In this document: one piece after another, positions 17,401-24,157 of the stretch
Layout: every line of letters begins with the position of its first letter
How positions within the stretch are numbered: the first letter of the stretch is position 1
Assembly (NCBI GenBank): GCA_002310235.1
Contig: DBYO01000033.1
Coordinates: 62,001 to 126,000, forward strand
DNA from: Bacteroidales bacterium UBA1184
GTDB lineage: Bacteria > Bacteroidota > Bacteroidia > Bacteroidales > ML635J-15
Reading direction: 5' to 3'
Length of the DNA: 64,000 nucleotides
Position numbers and translations under genes: made by a program
The notes under the pieces: generated by a model
What the model was told of the DNA's origin: nothing
Seen by the model: only the letters and a program-made list of their open reading frames with translations
Database searches by the model: none

Positions 17401-17816
17401 TCGCCGTTCACATTGTTTGTCGCCTGAGTTTTCAGATAGTTATAAGAACTAGCCGCAGCATAAAGGTAGCCGTTGTTAACAGCATCGTAGAATGTGTAGT
17501 ACGAAGTATTTACAGTTCCTGCACCAAGAACAAAAGCAATTGCTGTGTCTTGTTGGCTTGTTGTAAAATTTTGTTGAGCCTCATAAACAGCAACCGAATT
17601 TTCACTAATTGTTATTGGGTTTGCCGCACGATTGTTATTTTTCTGACCTCCCATTGCATAATCGCCATGGGTTTCATCTACAGCAACAATAATGTACTTA
17701 CCACCAATAACAAGCTGGTCTGTACTTGTAACCTTTGTGTAGGTCGTCTGTGCAGATGCCAATCCAAACACGAGCATCAAGCACGAAACAAAAATTAATG
17801 ATAAAACTCTATTCAT
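14442..17816 (-). CDS. T9SS type A cargo with three OB-like (DUF5689-type) modules
   Basis: This 1124-aa protein starts with a signal peptide (MNRVLSLIFVSCLMLVFGLASAQ). After an N-terminal domain (about 24-195), an Ig-like domain and an OB-like domain alternate three times. The OB-like modules are at about 295-475, 580-755 and 853-1030, each with a GFYIQ/KFYIQ/GYSIQ strand, SGLYVY/SGIWVF and EYNGLTEM-like signature. These resemble the OB domains placed before the nuclease domain in secreted DNases of the YhcR/ExeM type, but no endonuclease/exonuclease/phosphatase domain is present. The C terminus (YPNPTTGMVSI, GTYFVKV) is a type A T9SS sorting domain. Binding to nucleic acid or polysaccharide is inference. 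The gene is monocistronic and has its own terminator. Confidence 0.85.
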   Translation of the reverse strand: MNRVLSLIFVSCLMLVFGLASAQTTYTKVTSTDQLVIGGKYIIVAVDETHGDYAMGGQKNNNRAANPITISENSVAVYEAQQNFTTSQQDTAIAFVLGAGTVNTSYYTFYDAVNNGYLYAAASSYNYLKTQATNNVNGEWEITFNGNTCSVVASGSNNRNVMLYNYNNGTPIFSCYASVNSNYKAVSLYVDPTSLSSDPAITVTAPANNSFFFANTVSVNLTVRNFTLGTQGKIKYTLDGGAAQYSTTATFAISDIEDGNHTLALELVDMDNASLETHVTANVAFTTDADFSTLMTIPAIQGTADVNAQNGNVVATQGIVTAKIERGFYIQSSTEAYSGLYVYTVDHVGDVELGDMVVVRGTMAEFNGLTEMGDVTDVIVRSSDNDLFAPIEIELGSASEQYESMLVKVTGTHNGTMLSTAWQLENNANDTIYIGADCFEFTPTTEIEYEVTGVLSYTNKPTYNVGWVVLPRSAADIDENVDGIVLRVLAPTEGSTVMADNVEVQFRVYNFELGTNGKLKYTLNDGEAQYVTSEAPFTVANLANGSNTLAFELVTMENASLETPVTVTITFEARTNGQLAIRDIQYTTAENGDSPYNGQTVTVSGTVTGFNRDKFYIQDAEAAWSGLYIYNRDSTLTPALNDNVTVTGSISEYNGLTEMTPTAIVNNGAATPINGLALASISDVAEPYESMLVTVTGTCTNIASANKWTISDGTQIVVFGLAYTPVRGTSYTVTGIVDWFGQDGIWELKPRTEADIVVGGLVPTISITNPVNGSIVYSSAINVTVEVFNFEGNISFSIDGGEAIVGTATSHAFTGLTEGEHTVKASLIAADQSVVATASSTFTVDLAGPPFTPIRDIQYTTNESGASPKENQTVWVKGVVTSNFTDTPYFPVKGYSIQDANEAWSGIWVFDSVNSPNIGDSVKLQATVTEYWGLTELKNVTNFEIFNMGIARPIDVVVSEANSEAYEGCYVRVECVRSVVSSMYQGDWSCVNAANETVVFSHNFSSGTFTVVKDKTYRVAGVVDYSHEKYHVNYPSVSDITADCSMSVDELLANSNEVYPNPTTGMVSITNAEGKSIVVVNALGQVVASIDNAADNQTIDLSGLCNGTYFVKVDGTVVKVNVIR

Positions 17817-17865
17817 AACTCTCTCATTTTTAATTAATATTCTTTTTTACTTTTTCTGGGTTCAG

Positions 17866-17897
17866 ACAAAAAAAGAACCTATCCGAAGATAGGTTCT
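17866..17897 (-). terminator. Rho-independent terminator of the PfkB-to-zinc-ribbon operon
   Basis: AGAACCTATC (17874-17883) pairs with GATAGGTTCT (17888-17897) around a CGAA loop, followed on the minus strand by seven T. It lies 14 bases after the stop at 17911. Confidence 0.9.
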
Positions 17898-17910
17898 GTA
17901 TAAAGCATGT

Positions 17911-18663
17911 TTATTTTTCAAGTATTTCGAGGTCGACGAGAATTCTACCGCAATATTCGCAAGGTATGATCTTCTTGCTCGACTTGATATCAAGTTGTCT
18001 CTGAGGTGGGATCTTGTTGTAGCAACCGCCACAAGCATCACGTTCGATAGTAACGACTGCAAGTTTGTTGCGAGCGTTGTTGCGAATACGTGTGTAAGCG
18101 AAAAGCAGACGAGGCTCGATGCTCTGTGATATTTCTTCACGTTCAGCATTAAGTTTTTCCTCTTCTGATTTTGTCTCGGAGATTATACCATCGAGTTCAA
18201 CTCTCTTCATCTCAAGGTCTTTGCGACGTTCTGTCAAACGTTCCTTCGAGTCAGAAATCATATTATTCAAGTTTTCGATTTCTTCCTTGCTTACCCTAAT
18301 GCTCTTTTCTGCCAACTGAATATCAAGTTCTTGATTTTCAATTTCCTTAGTCAAAGCGTCGAATTCTCTGTTGTTTCTTACATTGTTCTGCTGCTCCTGA
18401 TATCTTTTCATCTGGGCATCAGCTTCCATTTTCTTACGTTCAGAAACCGAAATCTGCGCATTCAAATCCTTAATTTCCTGCTTATAATTGTTGATACGAG
18501 TTTCGAGTCCTGCGATTTCATCTTCAAGGTCGCGCACCTCCAAAGGAAGTTCTCCTCTTAGGGTTCTTATCTCATCAAGCTTAGAATCAACACGTTGAAG
18601 CTTATACAAGCTTTTAAGTTTTTCGGTTACGGTAAGTTCGTTTTTCTTTTCGTTTTCTGCCAT
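17911..18663 (-). CDS. Coiled-coil protein with C-terminal C4 zinc ribbon
   Basis: The 250-aa protein is a long antiparallel coiled coil (about residues 10-190) followed by a C4 zinc ribbon: CGGC near 208-211 and CEYC near 231-234. This is the architecture of the widespread zf-RING_7/DUF164 family, whose members have been linked to nucleic-acid and tRNA-related processes but have no firmly assigned role in Bacteroidetes. It begins one base after the Nif3 stop; the Nif3/zinc-ribbon gene pair is widely conserved in bacteria. It is the last gene of the operon and is followed by a strong terminator. Confidence 0.9.
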   Translation of the reverse strand: MAENEKKNELTVTEKLKSLYKLQRVDSKLDEIRTLRGELPLEVRDLEDEIAGLETRINNYKQEIKDLNAQISVSERKKMEADAQMKRYQEQQNNVRNNREFDALTKEIENQELDIQLAEKSIRVSKEEIENLNNMISDSKERLTERRKDLEMKRVELDGIISETKSEEEKLNAEREEISQSIEPRLLFAYTRIRNNARNKLAVVTIERDACGGCYNKIPPQRQLDIKSSKKIIPCEYCGRILVDLEILEK

Positions 18664-18664
18664 C

Positions 18665-19759
18665 TCAATAATTGTTTATCGGATTCGTATTTATGTCTGA
18701 AAAATAGGTTGCAAAGTTAATGCTTTTTTTCACAATAACGTCATAAAAAATTTCTTTTGTGAATTGTTCGCTTTCGTAGTGACCAATGTCAAGCAAAAGA
18801 ATTTTTCTTTCGGCAAGAAACCAGTCGTGATACTTGATGTCGGCTGTAATGTAAGCGTCTGCTTTCATGGCTATTGCAGTGCGAATATACGATGCTCCGC
18901 TACCGCCACACACTGCTATGCGACGGATTTTTCTGCCAGTCCTTGCACTATGTCGAATGTTTCCAACGTTAAATGTCCGCTTCACGGTTTCAAGCAAATC
19001 TTCTTCGGTAATTTCCTCAGCCAACTCGCCAATAGCGCCCAATCCAACTTGATCCCATTGGTTTTCAATCTGATATATATCGAACGCAGGCTCCTCGTAC
19101 GGGTGAACCTTTAGCATTGCCGACAAAACCTTCGCCTGCAAGTATGACGGGCATACGACCTCTATCTTCACCTCGGCTTCGTGATGCTGTTCGCCGATTT
19201 CGCCCACAAACGGATTGCAATTTTCGCCTGCGCGGAAAGTGCCAGTACCATTCACATTGAAACTGCACTCGTCGTAGTCGCCGATAGTTCCTGCTCCTGC
19301 CGAAAACATTGCATTGCGCACCTCATCGGCATGGGATTCGGGCACATAAACAGCAATCTTGCGCAGCAAATGCTTTTCTCCATCAATGACGGTGCAATTT
19401 TTCAGGCCAAGTTTTTCGCACATCTTCATGCTCACACCATTCTGCGCCTTGTCGAAGTTGGTGTGACCGCAATAAATTGAAATATTGTTCTGCAAAGCCT
19501 TGATTATCGACTTCTCCACATTGTTGCCACCCGTAATCCTCTTGATATTCGGAAAGATAAGCGGATGGTGCGAAACAATCATGTTGCAGCCCTTGGCAAT
19601 TGCCTCATCAACAACCTCCGGAACAACGTCAACGCATATAAGTACACCAGCAATCTCTGCATCGGGAAAACCGACATTCAACCCTGCATTGTCGTAGCTT
19701 TCCTGTAGGCTCGATGGAGCAAAACGCTCAAGTTCGGATACTAATTCTTTTACTTTCAT
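18665..19759 (-). CDS. Nif3-like dinuclear metal-centre protein (YbgI/YqfO family)
   Basis: The 364-aa protein has the Nif3 metal-binding motif SHHPLIF (about residues 63-69) and the C-terminal block with GGSGASY and DIGHYESE. The middle region (about 130-235) is an inserted PII/CutA-like domain, which makes it the long form of the family like B. subtilis YqfO. Some family members have been reported to act as GTP cyclohydrolase-like enzymes, but the role is unsettled. It is transcribed together with the zinc-ribbon gene, 1 base apart. The 110 bases upstream hold a short-unit repeat. Confidence 0.9.
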   Translation of the reverse strand: MKVKELVSELERFAPSSLQESYDNAGLNVGFPDAEIAGVLICVDVVPEVVDEAIAKGCNMIVSHHPLIFPNIKRITGGNNVEKSIIKALQNNISIYCGHTNFDKAQNGVSMKMCEKLGLKNCTVIDGEKHLLRKIAVYVPESHADEVRNAMFSAGAGTIGDYDECSFNVNGTGTFRAGENCNPFVGEIGEQHHEAEVKIEVVCPSYLQAKVLSAMLKVHPYEEPAFDIYQIENQWDQVGLGAIGELAEEITEEDLLETVKRTFNVGNIRHSARTGRKIRRIAVCGGSGASYIRTAIAMKADAYITADIKYHDWFLAERKILLLDIGHYESEQFTKEIFYDVIVKKSINFATYFSDINTNPINNY

Positions 19760-19869
19760 TATCTCTGTCTAACAGACTTACAGGCGGACAGGCTCACAGT
19801 TTCAAAGGCTCACAGACGGTTTGACAGTCAGACCGCTAGACTGCTAGACTGTTGGCCTGCCAACCTTCT
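19760..19869. repeat. Array of short CAGnCT-type units between merR and the Nif3 gene
   Basis: The gap is built from imperfect 8-10-bp words such as CAGGCTCACA, GACAGTCAGAC and GCTAGACTGCTAGACTG. The same vocabulary recurs at 23951-24047. It contains small self-complementary words (GTCTAACAGAC). It lies within an otherwise continuous minus-strand gene series. Confidence 0.6.
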
Positions 19870-20217
19870 TTACATCTCGTTCTTTATTCCCACAAGCATT
19901 TCCTTGATTCTCTCAAGCTTGCTTACGATTTCCATGTTGGCTTCCACATCGGTACGGTTCTTCGAGAGTCGTTTGCTGGCTCCATCCAGAGTCATTCCGC
20001 AGTCCTTCACCAAGTATTTTATCTGCTTCAGCACTTCGATGTCCTTCATCGTGAACTGACGGTTTCCTTTGGCGGTGCGCTGCGGCTTTATGAATGCCTC
20101 GAACTCCTTTTCCCAGAAACGTATGTTCGACTCGGCAATGTCGAGGTACGAAGCCACTTCGCTTATAGAATAGTAAAGCTTATTCGGGTTAAATTCGTTA
20201 GTTTTTTCCTTTGCCAT
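19870..20217 (-). CDS. MerR-family transcriptional regulator
   Basis: ATG 20217 gives a 115-aa protein. Residues about 15-85 form the winged-helix MerR domain (YYSISEVASYLDIAESNIRFWEKEF, then GNRQFTMKDIEVLKQIKYL). The short C-terminal helix could mediate dimerisation. There is no effector domain and no cysteine pair, so no metal or drug sensing can be inferred. Small MerR proteins of this type are common and conserved in Bacteroidetes, often without a known target. It follows the AlbA_2 gene by 22 bases. Confidence 0.88.
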   Translation of the reverse strand: MAKEKTNEFNPNKLYYSISEVASYLDIAESNIRFWEKEFEAFIKPQRTAKGNRQFTMKDIEVLKQIKYLVKDCGMTLDGASKRLSKNRTDVEANMEIVSKLERIKEMLVGIKNEM

Positions 20218-20239
20218 ATTGTGTTGCAATTTAGAATTT

Positions 20240-21178
20240 TCAGATAGATATTACTCCCATCGCCTTTCCAAAATCATCTTTTGTAAGCCGTTTTCCATTG
20301 TATGTAAGCGTATCGGCAAGGCGGATGGAATGCTTTTTCAGACCATTGCTGAAATACAGGTAAATGTTGATATATTCATTGAGGAAAGTGCTGATACTTT
20401 CGGCATTGACTGTGATTTTTGCCTCTATGAGAGTAGAAATTTCCTGTTGGAATATCGGATAGTTGCCACGTTGTCCAAACACACTATAAATGCCTTCGTG
20501 ACGAACAAATGCCGATTTAAGCGGTTGGTTTGTCTCCTCAAACAATACCGAAGGGAAGGCAATTTCCACCTTGTAGTCCTTCTCGACTATGTTGCCGGCG
20601 TTGCGAATCATAAACTTGGGGTAGAAGTTCATCGACGAGAACTTTCCGCCCGACAAGGTCGGAATGCCGTTAATATTTGTCACGCCAAGGAACTCCAGAT
20701 TGCAGGTGCTAATCTTCATGTAAGCCGTACGAATTTCCGACTCGTTCATAACCAAGCACTTGCCTTTACTCCAGCGATAGAACTTACTGTCGGAGAACTG
20801 GTGTGGCGCATTGTTGTTGACAGGTATATGAATGTGGATTATCTTTCCGTCGGAATCGGGAATCGGGCAAATTTTTACCGAAAGGTCGTCAACTGGCTTA
20901 TCTATTTGCGACTGGATCTCGTGAAAAATCCATTCTTCTCCCTTGTCGAAACCTTTCACAGGCTCGAAAGCATCGGCACGCGAACGTTTCTGCGCTATTC
21001 CGAAAATAAGTTCGCCGCCACCACTGTTGGCTATTGCAGAAACCATTTTAGCGAGCTTTGCCGATTGTCCCACATTCCACTGCGAACCTCCCACAAACCA
21101 TAATGAATCGTGGCTATGTACCTTGTCAGCAACTAGGTTGCGGTAGTAATCAACATCGTATGTTCCTTCGATTTGCAT
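20240..21178 (-). CDS. AlbA_2 / Schlafen-like putative DNA-binding protein
   Basis: Starting at ATG 21178 the protein has 312 aa. Residues about 20-150 form an AlbA_2 (Schlafen AAA_4-like) domain: the helix KLAKMVSAIANSGGGELIFGI is the family hallmark, followed by IIHIHIPVNNNAPHQF and a YRWSKGKC strand. The C-terminal half is beta-rich and unrecognised. AlbA_2 proteins are usually linked to transcription regulation or to RNA/DNA cleavage in the Schlafen group; no catalytic residues could be assigned here. It begins 2 bases after the PfkB stop and is followed by merR, so it is probably cotranscribed with both. The longer frame upstream of 21178 overlaps the kinase gene and was rejected. Confidence 0.78.
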   Translation of the reverse strand: MQIEGTYDVDYYRNLVADKVHSHDSLWFVGGSQWNVGQSAKLAKMVSAIANSGGGELIFGIAQKRSRADAFEPVKGFDKGEEWIFHEIQSQIDKPVDDLSVKICPIPDSDGKIIHIHIPVNNNAPHQFSDSKFYRWSKGKCLVMNESEIRTAYMKISTCNLEFLGVTNINGIPTLSGGKFSSMNFYPKFMIRNAGNIVEKDYKVEIAFPSVLFEETNQPLKSAFVRHEGIYSVFGQRGNYPIFQQEISTLIEAKITVNAESISTFLNEYINIYLYFSNGLKKHSIRLADTLTYNGKRLTKDDFGKAMGVISI

Positions 21179-21180
21179 GG

Positions 21181-22104
21181 CTACATGTCGAAACTTGAGA
21201 TAAACTCTTCGTTGATGAAATTGTCGTAGCTGCAGCAAACGTGTGTTGCAAAACTTATTGCACAATATATCACCCTACGCCATACCTCGAGAGGCAAACT
21301 TTCGAGATCCGACGAATAAACATTCTGCTTTATAAGTCCGTAGATAAGTCCTGCATTGAAACTGTCGCCTGCGCCCACCGTCGAAACTGGTGTTATGCGC
21401 GGCACGTCGAACACCTTATGGAAGTCGGGCGTGAAAAGGTTCACACCATACTTGTTAGCTGTGTATATGAAATTACGACAACCGTTCTGTTTCACAATCT
21501 CGTTGGTATCGAGAGCCGAATTTGAATCGAAGATAAGCTGGAAATCCTCGTTCGAACCTTTTACAATGTCGGCAATTTCAAGATTTTCCTTTATCAGCGG
21601 CAAGGCACGTTCGCGATCCTTGAGGTGCGAAGGACGGAAATTCGGGTCGTAGATGATGATAGCTCCCGCTTCCTTTGCCTGACGAAGACAAGCCATAAGG
21701 TCATCGCGGACTTCGGCCTTTATCGAAGTGAACGAACCAAACAATATTATGTCATCGTGCTTTACTTCGGGGAAGGTAATCTTTATTTCTCCATTTACAC
21801 GAATTTTATAAAAACTATATGCAGGTTCTCGCGTATCGTAGAGGAATGCGAGTGCTACACGCGATTTCGCATCGTTGTACAATGTCAAATACTTGGTCGA
21901 TACATTGTTGTCCGACAAAAAGTCGGCAATAATGTTTCCTATTGCATCGTTGGCTTGGTCGCCTACGACATATACCTTTTCACCCATACGTCCAAGCGAT
22001 ACCGAAGTGTTGAGGATTGGTCCACCCGGACAAGATTCCACAGCCTTACCGTTACGAAAAATGATGTCGTAAACGGTTTCGCCAATACAATATATCTTTC
22101 GCAT
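21181..22104 (-). CDS. PfkB-family carbohydrate kinase
   Basis: The 307-aa protein has both PfkB signatures: the N-terminal GGPILNTSVSLGRMG (about residues 27-41) that binds sugar, and the C-terminal STVGAGDSFNAG (about 247-258), where the Asp of GAGDS is the catalytic base. It is most like fructokinases and related sugar kinases; the substrate cannot be told. It is the first gene of a minus-strand operon that continues with the AlbA_2 protein, MerR, Nif3 and zinc-ribbon genes. A textbook promoter lies directly upstream. Confidence 0.9.
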   Translation of the reverse strand: MRKIYCIGETVYDIIFRNGKAVESCPGGPILNTSVSLGRMGEKVYVVGDQANDAIGNIIADFLSDNNVSTKYLTLYNDAKSRVALAFLYDTREPAYSFYKIRVNGEIKITFPEVKHDDIILFGSFTSIKAEVRDDLMACLRQAKEAGAIIIYDPNFRPSHLKDRERALPLIKENLEIADIVKGSNEDFQLIFDSNSALDTNEIVKQNGCRNFIYTANKYGVNLFTPDFHKVFDVPRITPVSTVGAGDSFNAGLIYGLIKQNVYSSDLESLPLEVWRRVIYCAISFATHVCCSYDNFINEEFISSFDM

Positions 22105-22122
22105 AACTTATTTTTATGACCG

Positions 22123-22154
22123 CAAATTTACATAAATTTTACATCCAAACCAAA
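22123..22154 (-). promoter_or_regulatory. Promoter of the PfkB operon
   Basis: On the minus strand a TTTG -33 box (22154-22151) and TAAATTTG -7 box (22130-22123) are separated by exactly 20 bp. This is a full match to the Bacteroidetes promoter. The leader would be very short, about 10-15 nt. Confidence 0.8.
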
Positions 22155-22214
22155 GTTTTTCATCTGCACTAAAAAAGGTAAACATCATCACAATAAATAA
22201 GGCACAATGTTTGT

Positions 22215-22222
22215 TATATTTG
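22215..22222 (+). promoter_or_regulatory. -7 box of the DUF4173-like gene
   Basis: TATATTTG matches TAnnTTTG, 18 bases before ATG 22241. No good -33 box is seen. It is divergent from the PfkB promoter. Confidence 0.6.
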
Positions 22223-22240
22223 CACAAAAAAAGTAACGAC

Positions 22241-23761
22241 ATGAAAAGACTTGCATACATTTTCGCATCGGTGGCTACCGCATTGGTATTCACAATGTTG
22301 TTCTTCGAAAAGAGCATCGGACTAAACCTTGTAATCCTCGAATGGATAACCATTCCGATTATGCTGATACTCAACAGACCTTTCAAGTTCAACAAACTGA
22401 CAATAACCGCGTTGCTCATACTTCTGACAACATCGTTAGCTGTACTATATTCACATTCGGGATGGACGATTTTCGTAAACATCCTGATGTTCTTCACATG
22501 CAACAGCATAATTGTGTTTAAAAACTACCGCAGCTATATGTTTGCCACCTTCGAATCGTTCCGCAACGCAGCACTTGCGTTCGTCCCACAGATGAACCGC
22601 AAACATGAGGACGGAGAACCTAAAATGAAAAAGAGCAAGGTATTCTGGCTCACAGTATTGGCATTTGTAATCACGCTGGCATTTATAATATTGTACTCGC
22701 TCGGCAGTTCCAAATTTGGAGATTGGGTTGGCGACATTATACAATCGCTCGACTTCGAATTCATAGTCCTGTTCCTAGTGGGACTTGTATTCGCCAATTA
22801 TGCATTCCGCAAGAAAACCGAAAAACTCATGACCTACGAATCGGGACTGGAAGAAACATTGGTACACAAACGCAAAAGAAGATTTTTACGCGGACTTTCT
22901 CAGACCCTCAAGAATCGTAACTATTTCGGCGTGGTACTCCTTGGCATGCTCAACATAGTGCTTTTGTTCTTCAACATTAGCGACATCCGCTATGTATGGT
23001 TATACTCATGGGACGGCTCGTTCCTTAAGGAATTCGTTCACGAAGGCACATGGATACTTTCGTTTGCAATACTCATTTCGCAGATGATTGCCCTACTGTT
23101 CTTCCGCGAAAATCTCAACTTCTACAGCCGCAATAAATTGCTGAAAATTTTAACCATGATCTGGCTTGCCCAAAATTGCTTCATGACACTTTCGGTAGGA
23201 CTCAGGAACTTCTGGTATGTAAAGTACTTCGGACTGGCATTCGGACGTATTACAGTATTCTTCTTCCTTGTGCTTGTTATTGTCGGTCTGATTTCGATAA
23301 TGATAAAGGTAGCAAAGCACAAGAGCATGTACTATCTGTTCAAGGTTAACAGCTTCTCGTTCATGGTTGTGATTTCACTGTCGGCTTTGGTAAACTGGAG
23401 TGTGGTGATTGCCCAGTACAACTTTGCACATAGCGACAGCGCTTTCATCGAATATTCGTTCATGGCTGACCTAGCCGACCCGGCATTGCCATATCTCACA
23501 AAGACAAGAGCAGAACTCGACATCATCGACCAGCAACAGCAACAGGCTATGAAGTTCGACACAAGGCAGGACTATTTCATAACTTCGAAGAAATACGAAA
23601 TCCTTATCAAGATGAAAATCCGCGGTTTCATGGAAAGGTACGAAAACCAAAACATCCTCGAATGGAACCTTGCCGACGAATGGGCATACCGAGAATTGAA
23701 AAAAAGCGGATTTGCCGACGATACCGAATTTAATGCCGACTGGTTCGACCTGATACGATAA
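22241..23761 (+). CDS. Polytopic membrane protein, DUF4173/DUF4153-like
   Basis: The 506-aa protein has about 11-12 predicted membrane helices. The first four are in residues 1-110, followed by a charged loop near 115-140 and more helices to about 405. The block from FVHEGTWILSFAILI to the helices around NFWYVKYFGL resembles DUF4173. The last 90 residues are soluble, rich in Gln and charged residues (DIIDQQQQQAMK), and likely cytoplasmic. Function is unknown. I start at ATG 22241 (MKRLAYIFASV) because the upstream TTG frame overlaps the -7 box. Confidence 0.75.
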   Translation: MKRLAYIFASVATALVFTMLFFEKSIGLNLVILEWITIPIMLILNRPFKFNKLTITALLILLTTSLAVLYSHSGWTIFVNILMFFTCNSIIVFKNYRSYMFATFESFRNAALAFVPQMNRKHEDGEPKMKKSKVFWLTVLAFVITLAFIILYSLGSSKFGDWVGDIIQSLDFEFIVLFLVGLVFANYAFRKKTEKLMTYESGLEETLVHKRKRRFLRGLSQTLKNRNYFGVVLLGMLNIVLLFFNISDIRYVWLYSWDGSFLKEFVHEGTWILSFAILISQMIALLFFRENLNFYSRNKLLKILTMIWLAQNCFMTLSVGLRNFWYVKYFGLAFGRITVFFFLVLVIVGLISIMIKVAKHKSMYYLFKVNSFSFMVVISLSALVNWSVVIAQYNFAHSDSAFIEYSFMADLADPALPYLTKTRAELDIIDQQQQQAMKFDTRQDYFITSKKYEILIKMKIRGFMERYENQNILEWNLADEWAYRELKKSGFADDTEFNADWFDLIR

Positions 23762-23762
23762 G

Positions 23763-23950
23763 TTTCACGGCTACGCCGTTCAAGGGCTGACGCCCGTTTC
23801 TTTGGCTTCGCCGTTTCAATGGCTGGCGCCGTTACTAAGTTTCTCGCTTCGCTGTTTCTATGCCTGCGGCGTTTCAAATTGTTTAACTTCGTTGAGGGCT
23901 TCGCCGTTCTACGCTGCGCTGTTTCTATGGCTGCGCCCGTTTGGGCATGC
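23763..23950. repeat. Tandem array of GTTTC-plus-mini-hairpin units
   Basis: About a dozen imperfect units of 15-25 bp each contain GTTTC or GTTC followed by a small self-complementary word. Examples are CGGCTACGCCG, GGGCTGACGCCC, GGCTTCGCC, GCTTCGC and GGCTGCGCC. The hairpin stems vary while pairing is kept. The array starts 2 bases after the stop of the upstream gene and fills the space between two convergent genes. It contains no open gene. Confidence 0.7.
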
Positions 23951-24047
23951 AGGCTCAAAGGCTAACAGGCTTGAAGTCCAACAGTCCCGCTGTCTAACAG
24001 TCTTGCAGTCTCACAGGCTAACAGCCAGACTGCTGGACTGGTCTTCT
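23951..24047. repeat. Second short-unit array (CAGnCT type)
   Basis: The words CAGGCTCAAAGGCTAACAGG, AACAGTC, GCAGTCTCACAGGC and CAGACTGCTGGACTG are related to those at 19760-19869. It adjoins the hairpin array. The remaining stretch to 24157 holds a hairpin and an AACTTTCAACT-type microrepeat at about 24119-24151. Confidence 0.6.
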
Positions 24048-24090
24048 GTTCGACATCAAGTTTCAGGTTTGAATGATTTGAATAGTAGAT

Positions 24091-24108
24091 GTCGTTGCTC
24101 GCAACGAC
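24091..24108. repeat. Perfect hairpin GTCGTTGC-TC-GCAACGAC
   Basis: Eight-base arms pair around a 2-nt loop. It lies 50 bases beyond the stop of the porE-like gene (minus strand). There is no U-run, so intrinsic termination is uncertain. Confidence 0.6.
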
Positions 24109-24157
24109 TCTACCGACTATCAACTTTCAACTCTTAACTTTCAACTATCAACTGCAT

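Noticed and set aside
20219..21103. 294-codon plus-strand frame opposite the AlbA_2 gene
   Set aside because: It is the antisense shadow of the AlbA_2 gene. It has no domain, no start signal, and a composition typical of antisense frames.
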